64,000 nt of DNA from Maea johnstoni. Taxonomy: Eukaryota > Annelida > Polychaeta > Spionida > Magelonidae. Every line of letters starts with the position of its first letter. Positions within the stretch are counted from its first letter, which is position 1. The DNA is taken from contig OZ012686.1 in the NCBI GenBank assembly GCA_963942565.1, positions 12,315,305 to 12,379,304 on the forward strand. Direction: 5' to 3'. The notes beneath the pieces were generated by a model that was not told the DNA's origin, made no database searches, and saw only the letters and a program-made list of their open reading frames with translations. The position numbers were made by a program, and so were the translations under genes. Of this stretch, positions 53,894 through 64,000 are shown in pieces.

Positions 53894-55498
53894 ATTGGCA
53901 ACTTTCAACTTAGATGTAAGCAGCATCGATGTATTCATGTCTAAAGCGACCCCTAAAACGTCATCGGGATGTTAGATACTTTTGAAAATACCTTGGGAAT
54001 TAGGCAGAAATTGGCCAAATATTCAAAGAAATATTGTTAATTGGCTTCTGTATTTAAACAGTTTTACTTCAAATATTTTTCAAGCGATACTTTTGTTGAC
54101 AAAGGTTATCATCACAATAATACGCTCTTTAAGTGCACCTCAAAAGAAATTGGTGAAAAAGTTAAAATCGGTGATAAATCCTTCATTATGCCATTGCTGG
54201 ACTGCTGCCCGTCAAGTAAAACTGCCCACGAGACGGCGAAATGAATGACCGATTCCTAACCGGCGATTGTCACCTGATATCGATAAATAGCAAAACACAA
54301 GCAATTCTTTGAATGGAAAATAACTCTCTGAATACGCTCATTATTTACAAATTCGAGAATCAAAAGCAAGCTCTCTCCACATAAGAAGCAAACAAATATA
54401 AGAGTAAAATAAATCTTTCTTTATTACGATCGCTGTTACCATTCAAAATGTAAAATCGTAGACAACTGGACTCCGCAAAAAAGATTTTATAAGCTTAAAT
54501 ATTGTTACGAATCTTTTGCCCATTTGAGAGTAAGATAAAATCGTTTTTATTCCAATCGCTATTACAATTCAAGATTTAAAATCAAAGACAACCGGATTCC
54601 GCAAAATAGGGACGATTTTTTTGCACATCTGAGAGTAAAATAAAATGTTTTATCTGTTTGCGGCCACTATTTACAAATATAAGATTGAAATTAATAGGCA
54701 ACTGGACACTACTCATGGTCGGACAACTTCGAGCATGAATTACACAATTGAGACCATGTAATTGTTGAAGAATACCTTGCATTAAAGCGTCCAACGCTAT
54801 GGGAACAAGAACCTATAATCAAATATCTCTAAAAAAAATAAATAACGAAATGCTGCGTTATTTGAATATGTTCCTTAGCGGCAGACCGTGCTCTCATTCC
54901 GATATGAAAGGTTTATATAAAACGAAAGCATAATGTGAATCGTGGCACAGTACCTTGCTTTCATTTTTACCCTAAGAAGTCTAGTTTACTAATTGTACAC
55001 GGCTACACGCTTCTATGAAATGCAACGAATTAAGATTTCATTAGTGATATGAATAATAAGATTAAACAATCATTTACGGAGTTACATAAGACTACTGAAA
55101 CTACATATGCAAGGTATGTGAACCAAGAAAACTCATGTCTGTGTGAAAAAACTCTAAATCATTAGAACCTCTCTCAACTGACTTAAGTGGGGTTCTTACC
55201 CTACAGTGCCAACATTTAATTCCTGCACTTAATGTGTGGGCAGCCCGGGCATAATACACGACTGCACGCCCGATTGACACATGGTTTCCTGGGCATGAAT
55301 GCATGAATGACCTCACAACAGAACGTAGCTTTAATTCGCAAGCTACCTGGGTCATTGATGTGCTTTGCTTATTCTAGTTGACATGTTATCTATGCGTGTG
55401 TATGACCAAGAACTGGCAGACATCCGGTCGACTGGTTCTGGAAAAACTTATTCTATCTTCTTCCATTTCATTCCAGATCTTGATCACAACAAAACTCG

Positions 55499-56956
55499 AT
55501 GGCGAGCGAGGAATTTTGTCCAAAGCGTATCCTGGAGAGGGAACTCCTGGCGGGCAACTCTCTGGATACCACAAAGGCGAATGAGAAGTTTTCACCTAAG
55601 CGTATCCTGGAGAAGGAATTCCTGGCAGGCATGGATACCAACGGTGCCAGCCTGGATGATCTGTGGAAAGATGCGCCTCTCTGGAAGAAACAATGGTGCG
55701 TCTGGTCAGCCTCCCAGGCAGTGCTCTCTGAGGTCACTGGGCAGTTATTGGAAGAACATGGTGAGGAGCAAATTGCGCCCCTTTTGCAAAACCCGCCATT
55801 CACCGATGAGGTCTTCCCAGGTAAGTATGAGGCCTCTACTAGCCTTACTAGAGAGAGGGTGAGATCCACGTGTCCTCTAAATGAGGCGACAGATATACCT
55901 CTCCACAATCGGCTCCTGAGGAGCGATATTGACCCTCTGACGCGCAGAGCACAACAGGTTGAAGCCCTCCTGCAGCTAGAAGGTGGTACAGAGTTTAGGG
56001 TCAGTACCAGTTGCTCCACTAAAGACAATTCAGATGATACTAATACTGCTCTTCCTACTGCTGCTACTACTACTACTACCCCTGCTGCTGCAACCTCTTT
56101 TGCTACTACTTCTGCTTCTGCTGTTACCTCTACAACTATCACTGCTTCTGCAGCTACTCCTACTACTGCTTCTGCTGTAGCTGTACTTCCTCCTGCTGCT
56201 GCTTTTACTCCCTCGTCTGTTGTGGCTACTGCTATTGAGGCTACTTCTGAAGGTAATATTGATGATGCCTTTGCTATTGCGGCTGCTGCTGGCATTACGT
56301 ATGGTCCTTTTAAAAAAGAAGACGCTGTTCCTGCTGCTGCTTCTGCTGCTGCCACCAATGCTTTTGATACCGCTTCTGCCTCAGCTGATCTTTTTGATGC
56401 ATCTGCTGCATCTGCTTGCACTGGCTGTACTGCTGTCTATGATTTCTATTTTAAGTATAGTGGCGAAGAAGAGGAAACTCATCCTTACCTTTATAACAAC
56501 AACAAGAAGCTAAGTTCTTCCCTTTATAACAACAACAACAACAAGCCAAGTTATTCCCTTTATAACAACAACAACAACAAGCCAAGTTCTTCCCTTTATA
56601 ACAACAACAGCAAGCCAAGTTCTTTCCTTTATAATAACAACAATAAGGCAAGTTCTTTTTATAACAACATCATTGACCCACGTTTGGTTGGTTTCTTAGC
56701 AAACAAGATGGAGTCACAGAAAAGGAAAAGAAACGGATTGGAAGTCGATGGCTTTTATTTGAAGAGACTCAGTTATGACAATAAGCAAAGTTGTTCCCTT
56801 TATGATAACAACACCAAGTCAAGTTCATCCCTTTATAATAACAGCAACGATCCACGTTTGGCTGGTTTCTCAGCACACAAGATGGACTTAAAGAAAAGGA
56901 AAAGAGACGAATTGCAAGACGATGGCTTTTATTTGAAGAGGCTGAGATATGATTAA
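55499..56956 (+). CDS. Unknown 485-aa protein with Leu-Tyr-Asn repeats
   Basis: I do not recognise this gene. It is a single uninterrupted 486-codon frame (stop TAA 56954-56956). The ATG has G at +4. An acceptor-like TTCATTCCAG ends at 55475, so a 5' exon is possible. Residues 1-45 hold a tandem duplication, EEFCPKRILERELLAG / EKFSPKRILEKEFLAG. Residues 50-165 are of normal composition (LWKDAPLWKKQWCVWSASQAV). About 175-310 are Ala/Thr/Ser-rich. About 325-395 carry five to six copies of SSSLYNNNNNKP, a prion-like Asn/Tyr/Ser tract. Residues about 396-485 contain two copies of DPRLxGFxAxKM-KKRKR-DGFYLKRL-YD separated by more Leu-Tyr-Asn units. The basic KRKR blocks could be nuclear signals (inference). 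No transmembrane segment or signal peptide is seen. It is not clearly part of a transposon. Confidence 0.6.
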   Translation: MASEEFCPKRILERELLAGNSLDTTKANEKFSPKRILEKEFLAGMDTNGASLDDLWKDAPLWKKQWCVWSASQAVLSEVTGQLLEEHGEEQIAPLLQNPPFTDEVFPGKYEASTSLTRERVRSTCPLNEATDIPLHNRLLRSDIDPLTRRAQQVEALLQLEGGTEFRVSTSCSTKDNSDDTNTALPTAATTTTTPAAATSFATTSASAVTSTTITASAATPTTASAVAVLPPAAAFTPSSVVATAIEATSEGNIDDAFAIAAAAGITYGPFKKEDAVPAAASAAATNAFDTASASADLFDASAASACTGCTAVYDFYFKYSGEEEETHPYLYNNNKKLSSSLYNNNNNKPSYSLYNNNNNKPSSSLYNNNSKPSSFLYNNNNKASSFYNNIIDPRLVGFLANKMESQKRKRNGLEVDGFYLKRLSYDNKQSCSLYDNNTKSSSSLYNNSNDPRLAGFSAHKMDLKKRKRDELQDDGFYLKRLRYD

Positions 56957-57396
56957 CCCAGTCATGCAAAAAGCTTCCTTTCATAGCATCGTTTGGACAA
57001 ATAATACTTAGAAACATAGAAACCTTACTAGAAAAAAACAACTTATTCCAAATATGTTCAGATGAGAATGTCAGTTGAGATCTTACTATATTACTCTTCA
57101 CATAAATATAAAGTTGTTTTTTTTAATCAAAATTACAAGCTAGTAAAAGTGAGTTCAAAATACAGATTTTCTCAAAAATAGTTTAGTGAGTATAACATTT
57201 AAACAACCAAAATGCTTTAATTGGAAGTAGAAGTAAAAGTTTTTTCTTGAATGGTAAGAGGTAATTTCAATGTTATAAAATATCCCTTAGGATTGACCCA
57301 CTTAATTAATTTTGTTTAAGGTAAGTAGGTCAGGGTACTAGTCCACAGGACAGGTCCAATGATATATTGGGCAGTTTAGTTCTTCCATCGGCACTA
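56957..57396. other. 3' flank of the unknown gene
   Basis: AT-rich, with no gene seen. ATATAAAG-like sequences occur near 57107, but there is no clear AATAAA close to the stop codon. Confidence 0.4.
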
Positions 57397-57770
57397 GACT
57401 ACAGTAGGTATGTGTTTGTTTCTAACACTTTTCTCTTGTTGCGTGGGGTTTTGAGTTTGATCCCCTCCCTGAGACTACAGTAGGTATATGTTTGTTTCTG
57501 ACACTTTTCTCTTGTTGCGTGGGGTTTTGAGTTTGATCCCCTCCCCGAGACTGCAGTAGGTAAATGTTTGTTTCTAACACTTTTCTCTTGTTGCGTGGGG
57601 TTTTGACTTCGATCCCCTCCCCGAAACTACAGTAGGTATATGTTTGTTTCTGACACTTTTCTCTTGTTGTGTGGGGTTTTGAGCTCGATCCCCTCCCCGA
57701 GACTACAGTAATTATGTGTTTGTTTCTAACACTCTTCTCCTGTCGCATGGGGATTCAATCGATACTGAAG
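57397..57770. repeat. 76-bp minisatellite, five units
   Basis: GACTACAGTAGGTA-type starts at 57397, 57473, 57549, 57625 and 57701, an exact 76-bp period. Each unit contains GTTTGTTTCT-ACACTTTTCTC-TTGTTGCGTGGGGTTTTGA. The last unit decays into a SINE-like tail (GTGAGGAAGCTGCCAGTGAC) at about 57795. The long minus-strand frame over it is a repeat artefact. Confidence 0.93.
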
Positions 57771-57850
57771 CCACTGATATAATCACCTGAGACATGTGAG
57801 GAAGCTGCCAGTGACTTGTGGTAGCTCGGAGAATTGTTTAGGTACCACAT
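57765..57850 (+). repeat. SINE tail fragment
   Basis: CATGTGAGGAAGCTGCCAGT-GACTTG matches the tail of the SINE copies at 21975 and 37840. Confidence 0.5.
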
Positions 57851-57944
57851 TTTATTATACCATTCACAACTGACTAGTTATCATTTGACTTGGAAATGAA
57901 ATGAAGGAAAGGCGCCATAACACCCCCATTATACATTTACATGT

Positions 57945-58172
57945 ATATATACATACATACATAGAACATACATACATACACACATACATATATGCATACG
58001 TACTCGTATTTACACACCTACATAAATACATACATTTCATACATACATACATTTCATACATACATACCTATTCACACACCCACATCCATACATACATTAC
58101 ATATATAGATAGATGGATACATACATTTCATACATACATACCTACTCACTAAGCCACATACATACATACATA
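57945..58172. repeat. (CATA)n-rich tetranucleotide tract
   Basis: Interrupted ATAC/CATA repeats with CACACC variants over about 230 bp. The open frames across it are compositional. Confidence 0.9.
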
Positions 58173-58412
58173 CATAAAATAGTAAATAAGGTCCCCTATT
58201 TTTTCTTGGGTAAGTATGTTTTTCTGATCACTAAGTTAATATGTAAAAAGAAATAAAAGATACGCTGCTGCACTCTACTGTCAATTGTTTAAAGTAATTT
58301 CTGCCCAGCAATTTTCTATATTTCCTAGGTTCGAATGTGTCATCCTGTACAAGAGGCAACGAACTGGAGCAACAATATGTAGTTTCTCCCTGCTACTTCC
58401 TAGTGGACAGGA

Positions 58413-58640
58413 ATCCCCCTGATGGCCTAGTGGTTAGGAGTCCTGGGTTCAAGTCTCCGCATGATCCTCATCAGAAGGTTCGCCACGTGGCTATATAAAT
58501 GTGCGGCGTTGTGAAGTGGTGTCTAGGGTGTTTTCGCACGGTGATGGGAATTTCTTCACGGCTCGGTTTTTCTTCTCGTCACGATATGATCTAAGCTGTT
58601 GAAAGCCGCGTAGAAGCTGATCCACCTCCGCCTTTTTCTT
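58413..58640 (+). repeat. tRNA-like SINE remnant beside a (TA)n tract
   Basis: GATGGCCTAGTGGTTAGGAG (A-box-like) is followed after only a few bases by CTGGGTTCAAGTCTCC (B-box-like), so the anticodon-arm region is missing. Downstream unique sequence leads directly into the (TA)n tract at 58646. It is not a functional tRNA. Confidence 0.6.
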
Positions 58641-58645
58641 CCACG

Positions 58646-58870
<225 letters not shown>

Positions 58871-59528
58871 ATTATGTTGTATGTTTCTCGCCTTCCTAGA
58901 GTAGAGCTAAAACCTCTGACATTTACCTTAGTTAATCTTAACATCAGATTTGATACTTTTGATACTTTTGACAAAAACTAGAAAATTAAGGCAAATTACA
59001 AAATCCAAAGTAAGTTTGATAAATAAAGCTAAATGATGATGCAAATTACATTTTCATTTTCAAGTAAATTCTGAAATCGTACTAGGATCAATTAATATAG
59101 CTCCATTACTTAATAATGATGCTAATTACATTTATATTTTGAAGCAAAGTAGAAATTTCGAATTGGGATAGATGCATTTATTTAGTTGCATTCGTAAATG
59201 ATGGTGCAAATTTTTATTTCCAAGCAAACCAGGAAAATCCTAACTAGATTGAACGAATGAAGTTGCATTACTAAATAATGAAACCTGGTATTCTCATTTG
59301 TGGTATTAATTGTCAAGTTCAAATGTATGGCGAATACATTGGAAGGCATTGTTAGAAGTTTGTTTTGTTACGACACAAATATATGAATATATTGTTTTCT
59401 TGCTTTCGAATCTACTAGACTTGCATTTAGGATTTTTAGGATGCATTTTGATAATAAAGATTTCAGTTTAAATTAACATATTTCCTTGTTTTTGTATTTG
59501 ATTGCCACTACAGATTTTTCCCGATTGG

Positions 59529-59554
59529 TGGTGGGGGGGGGGGGGGGGGGGGGC
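59529..59554. repeat. Poly-G tract
   Basis: About 24 G residues, a slippage-prone homopolymer. Confidence 0.9.
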
Positions 59555-59873
59555 TTTTTACTTGTGTGGAAACATTCGAACTGGGACATCGGCCAACAAT
59601 CCCCCACTTCACCGAATTCACCGGAAATGTTGAATTGCTTTCATTTATGAATTGATTACCATTTCGACATTTGTCCCTTAAAGGAAGCTTGTGCGGCAAA
59701 TTTCATTGAGTTATCCTCTACCCTGCTTTTATTTGATAATTAGCCTATACAAAGTATATATTACCTGAAAGGTACATGGTCACATGATTTCCGGTTAAAT
59801 TCATGAAACTTGGATAAAAAAATGGGTAATTTGTATAATAAATCAGAACAGGTCCTTTACCCCACAAGCCACC

Positions 59874-60096
59874 TTAACTCATTAATGCTCAAGAACTCCC
59901 CAAACTCTTCAAAAGGTGTAGCCAGGTGCACTCATACTATTGATAGTATTTCTTTTCAATTGAGAGGATTTTTGCAAACTATTTGAAGGAGAGTTGTTGA
60001 TCATGTTCTAATGAACAAATTTGCTTTCGCTTATAAGATGTCATCGAAATTATTAGGCCGCTTTTGGCGACTGTGAGCATTTCTTTAATAGGTTAA
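59874..60096. mobile_element. piggyBac-like MITE family A, diverged
   Basis: TTAA-CTCATTAATGCTCAAG to GTGAGCATTTCTTTAATAGG-TTAA, 223 bp. The internal ACTATTTGAAGGAGAGTTGT matches the family. Confidence 0.8.
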
Positions 60097-60710
60097 GGTG
60101 GTAGTCTGGTACACCAAGATTGTCACCGCTAGGTGGTGTCCTTGGCTGGCCCCTAAGAATGGATATCAAAACAAAAGATTACATATGAGCGGTGTTCACT
60201 CCCCGCGAACCTCGACCAAGCAACTTTCAATTGTGGCACGGTCAAGAGAACAAAGGGCGGGACCATTTGGGCCTTCCGTGTTAAATTGGTCCCAAACGAC
60301 ATGGCTGTCTGCTTTAACTATGCAGATTCATTCAGCCTAGACCATTTTGACCAAAATTTTCATCTCATTTTTTGGCTGAAAGTGAATAACGATACAGTCT
60401 TCGAATACAGTATTTTAGAATATGACAGATATGAACCCCCTGTAGGTGCAAGGTCATGTCACAGGTACCTTGGATTCTGACAGGACCTGAAAATCAGCAT
60501 TTACTATGTAAACCACGTGATGTTAGAAATTTTGAGGCTTATGGGAACATTCAACAGTGTTTTTAAAATACCCACTGTGCAGATTCCTTGTTGAGGTAGG
60601 ACCTTGCACCTTACCAACGACATGAATAATCATATGGTAGACTCTCATTTTCAAGGAAAGGGTAAGTCTTGACATTTTGCCAAAAAACGAAACACATCCA
60701 AATATGTTCT

Positions 60711-61561
60711 TTAAGGTCTTACGACACTTTTAGAAATCTCAGTTTAATATTCCTGAAATTTTGCCAAAGGAAAGAACATAGCACAGTGATCTTCAAAACA
60801 ACTTAAAATGATGGGGTCATCAGCTTAGTTTTTTTTTTCACAGAATTTTGAAAATTTAATGCAATTTATGTCACAAACATCACTTTCTCCAAAATTGGTG
60901 TCTTTTTTTGCTAGATTTATCCCTTCAAATATACTGACACAGCCTGGAATACTGTTCTGCCTTGTTAAAATTATTTTTCTGCTGTTATGTAGGAATTATT
61001 GGACAAAATCAAGGAATTCGAGAAACAAGATTTTAACCCAAAATTGATATAAGTCAGAATTGCCTAGTTTAATTTTCCCCAATTTTTGTCTACACTATCT
61101 ACACAATGCTCTTAATGAGATGACATAAAGAAAATGATAGATCATCATGTTAGTTTTTGAACCACATATGGTCAAAGTTTGTGAAATAGGACTTTTTGGG
61201 GGCAAATTTTTATGAAAATGTTAGAAAAGAGTTACTCAATTGTTACCGTATATGCCAATCATTATATAAGATATTGTTTAGCAAGGGAACCCCATTTTAT
61301 ACACATAAAATTATCACACATTATTCCTGAAAATTTGTGAAAACATCAAATTCAATGAATATTGAAATCACTGTAGCCAAAAACAAAAAAACTCATAGAA
61401 TGCTATTTATAATAGGTGGGTATAATCACAATTGGTACATATTCAATATAAATCAATTTCCTTTCAATTTTTCTAGTGACATCAGGTAAATTGTAATAAA
61501 TTATTTTAGTTTGTCCAATACCCAATAGGTGTCACCGGTATAGAGTATCGTAAGACCTTAA
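60711..61561. mobile_element. TTAA-flanked 850-bp element with GGTCTTACGA ends
   Basis: TTAA-GGTCTTACGACACT at the left and AGTATCGTAAGACC-TTAA at the right. The TTAA duplication suggests a piggyBac-type or similar TTAA-targeting non-autonomous element. The interior is AT-rich with no transposase frame. Confidence 0.75.
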
Positions 61562-62215
61562 GGGTGCCGCATTACCTCAGAATAGTCACTTATTGATAAG
61601 TTTACCATTATTCGGCAACTATTAGATGTAACCATTACAATAGCATAGGTGCCGTTGTCTTCATTAAACTCAGTTTTCAGATATTCGGGTTTTAAAAATG
61701 ACCCGTGTATCGGGTAGGGTTCTACCTTAAGGTCACTCTCCACAAAGAGATACACTACGCATTGTATCTCTGCCACCACATCGGTACTATTTCGCGGAAT
61801 ATTTTGATAACTATAACTTAACTGTTGTTCCAGCTATGATAGTTGGAGACAATTGCTGCATTGTTGCTTGGCACATAAACAAGAGGTAAAAAGTACTGCA
61901 TTTCGAAAGGAGTTTATTCGACTATATGGACCATACACATATGTCAACTGACTTCTTTATAAAGAGCTTTTGGACATTACAGGTGGAAAGGGTGCTTTAG
62001 CAAATTAATAACAAAATTTAAAATAAATTAGATTCAAAGATAAATTAATCTGATTTTAGTACCATTGGCCTCCACGAGGGGCGCTTTGAACACAAACCAG
62101 GGTACTCAACCCAAAGTTAGTGCAACCGAAATATCTGATACCTTAACTTACTGGATCTGACAAACCCAAGGATATATATGCAACGATAATTTAATTTGAA
62201 CGAAGGAGAGCTGTC

Positions 62216-62243
62216 ACCCCCCCCCCCCCTCCCCCTCAACCCC
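62216..62243. repeat. C-rich homopolymer-type tract
   Basis: Runs of C interrupted by T and A (CCCCCCCCCCCTCCCCCTCAACCCCCC). Confidence 0.85.
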
Positions 62244-62693
62244 CCTTTCCAAAAGTGGAACCGTCCTAAATATGTATTACGCATACGTATAATAATTCCT
62301 TTAGCTAGCATGGATCACCTGTTCGTTCACAGCAACTGTTTCATAATACATGTGTATGCATGTAATAACTACTGCATTTTATATGCTATACTACCTTCTA
62401 CTTATTGATTTGAAATCATATAATAATCATGTTCATCTTGACTAGACTGTAACTAAGAATAATTCACATATTATTTGATTTGGTCAAAACGTGATATCCC
62501 CGTGCGCAAGTGGATTTATATTGAAGTACAAAAAATCAAATTGTATGCTTGAAATTGATATTTCATAATTTCTGACCAAAACATGTGATTTTCAAAGACG
62601 GAGAAGTAGTGTATTTCGGCTGAGAAATAATCAGATTTTTTTTGATTATATGTGAAACTTTTTTTCAAACTACACCCTCGGGTGTCAGATAAC

Positions 62694-62887
62694 TTAACAC
62701 TTCCAATGCTGAGGCTACTTTCACCTAAAGCACAAGGATGCAAAGATTTTTGAATAACATCTAAACCATGTCGTGTTGGTATTCATTGAGTAGCTCTCGC
62801 TGGGTACTCTCAGATGGGATCAGTCACTTTCAGGTGTTTTGCATCATTTTGTATTGGCCAAATTAGCTACCAGCAGCATAAGGTTTA
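62694..62887 (-). mobile_element. piggyBac-like MITE family B, reverse
   Basis: TTAA-CACTTCCAATGCTGAGGC to CTACCAGCAGCATAAGG-TTTAA, slightly shortened internally. Confidence 0.8.
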
Positions 62888-63184
62888 AATGGTCGTTCTG
62901 AACATGACTGGAAGTATTATATAGAGTAAGTATGCTGAGCCCTTGCTAATCCGACTTAGCGCTCACTTACCGCAGCAAGTATATCTCTTTTGTTATGACA
63001 CCATTCAATAGTATCCATGGGCATGGGGGCCACTTCAGAAATAAACACTTTTAACCCTTTAAACGTTGGACCGGTAGAAAAACAAAATATGTTTCTTCAA
63101 AAATGATGGCTATCTGAAAACTAAACAAGAAAGTGAAGCTTTTTCTGATTCTTCAGCTTTAATTAAACATCATTACGATTTTGT

Positions 63185-63416
63185 TTAACCCATTTATGCT
63201 TGAGAGTTCTTTTTGAAATTATCGTCTGGATAAATGACACTTTTGACAATAACTTAGAAATTAAGGATTATTTTGCAAAATATTTGGTGGAGATTAGTTG
63301 TTAGAGTTCTAAGTAACATTTCTCATTCAAATATTTTCCAAACTATGTTTTTACTTGAGAGAGTTCATCAAAATGGTCAGGTCGCTTTTGGCCACTGTGA
63401 GTCATAAATGGGTTAA
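63185..63416. mobile_element. piggyBac-like MITE family A
   Basis: TTAA-CCCATTTATGCTTGAGAG to CTGTGAGTCATAAATGGG-TTAA, 232 bp, with the central GCAAAATATTTGGTGGAGA and its inverse. Confidence 0.88.
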
Positions 63417-63911
63417 TATCGCATATTTTGGCATAGTAAAGCTGCCTGACTTATTGGACCAGAAGGAGTTAATACTACTAAGAGGGTAACCGTATAAGCG
63501 GACTCGGGCCAGCATGACTTACACGCATGCATACATAAAGCAGGAATACGGCAAGATGTTGGAACTAGACGAACTGTTAAGCGCTGTACTTGTAGATATA
63601 TTAACATCGAAATAATAGGTGACCGGGTGTGAAGAATCTGGCATTAGGTGTACAGGAAGTTTGTGTCTGAGGCTAACTCTTGTCACATAGGAATACACAG
63701 CGGGCGCTATGGAGTCATATATGGATCTGACAAGGAAAACTGTACGTATACTTATGAAATAAATACACGCGTAGTATTTGAATTTTGGAAAGGGTTTTCA
63801 TGGTACCTTACAACATCAAGAACATTTGTTTGAAACACAAACCAGAGACTGACAGACCGCATGTACATGTACCTCTATATATAGACTTTATGTACTTATA
63901 TTGCTCGTTCT

Positions 63912-64000
63912 ACACACACACACACACACACACGTATGTATGTATGTATATTTGTAAGTATGTATGTATGTATGTAATGTATGTATGTATGTATGTATGT
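63912..64000. repeat. (CA)n followed by (GTAT)n microsatellite
   Basis: A CA run (about 63912-63933), then GTAT/ATGT tetranucleotides to the window end. They are separate tracts, possibly extending beyond the window. Confidence 0.9.

Larger units (their letters stand above)
48546..55498. other. Gene-poor interval with scattered repeats
   Basis: No conserved exon is recognised. It contains MITEs (48615, 49965, 50914, 53412 and 53670), a hairpin at 51901-52010, and AT-rich unique sequence. The open frames of 60-100 codons show no recognisable family. 51168-51398 (76 codons, ending YEYEYELYYSLTAFCGT) is the least random-looking, but I cannot support it as a gene. Confidence 0.5.

Noticed and set aside
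55468-56421. 317-codon minus-strand Ala/Val-rich frame opposite the unknown gene
   Set aside because: It arises from GCT/ACT-rich codons of the plus frame. The plus frame is longer, has normal composition at its start and contains coherent peptide repeats.
57422-57748. 108-codon minus-strand frame
   Set aside because: It lies entirely in the 76-bp minisatellite. The period is not a multiple of three, and the frame is an accident of the repeat.
58413-58475. Possible tRNA gene
   Set aside because: A- and B-box-like sequences are too close together for a cloverleaf; it is a SINE remnant.

Overview
This is a nuclear genomic window from an animal. It has spliced genes with short exons (50-1300 bp), GT-AG introns of a few hundred to about 2000 bp, AT-rich introns against more GC-rich exons, long microsatellites and a dense population of short non-autonomous DNA transposons. 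Together these suggest a non-vertebrate marine bilaterian such as a lancelet, hemichordate, echinoderm or lophotrochozoan. I cannot name the species from the sequence.

Layout. (1) 842-6572, plus: the 3' six coding exons of SCYL1 (COPI-associated pseudokinase), followed by a candidate 3.5 kb 3' UTR with a 750-bp fold-back element. (2) 10.1-15.1 kb: repeats, including a 1.2-kb TIR element filled with AT palindromes and a Mutator-like element with a 9-bp target duplication. (3) 15174-22351, plus: complete RRP36 (rRNA processing), 9 coding exons, 295 aa. (4) 25313-29113, minus: complete MRPL11 (mitochondrial ribosomal protein L11), 4 exons, tail-to-tail with RRP36. (5) 29398-47802, plus: complete SF3B2 (SF3b subunit 2 of the U2 snRNP), 20 exons, 1453 aa, head-to-head with MRPL11 with 284 bp between the start codons. 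(6) 48.5-55.4 kb: repeats and no recognisable gene. (7) 55499-56956, plus: an intronless 485-aa open frame of unknown family, with an Ala/Thr/Ser-rich middle, a Leu-Tyr-Asn-rich prion-like repeat region and a duplicated basic C-terminal motif. (8) 57-64 kb: mini- and microsatellites and transposon copies.

The named genes are housekeeping genes: secretory traffic, rRNA maturation, mitochondrial translation and pre-mRNA splicing. They do not form one pathway. SCYL1, SF3B2 and MRPL11 are also linked in human (11q13), so the block may be old linkage.

The most distinctive observations are: the unknown 485-aa gene; an in-frame 30-bp minisatellite that gives SF3B2 a roughly 430-residue Glu/Gln/Arg segment; three independent tandem duplications of exon ends (two in SF3B2 with their splice donors, one at the MRPL11 stop end); a decayed or poison-type exon in SF3B2; and several MITE families whose target-site duplications can be read directly (TTAA, TA, TTA, 8 bp, 9 bp), with nested insertions. 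I saw no retroviral, LTR or capsid-bearing element.
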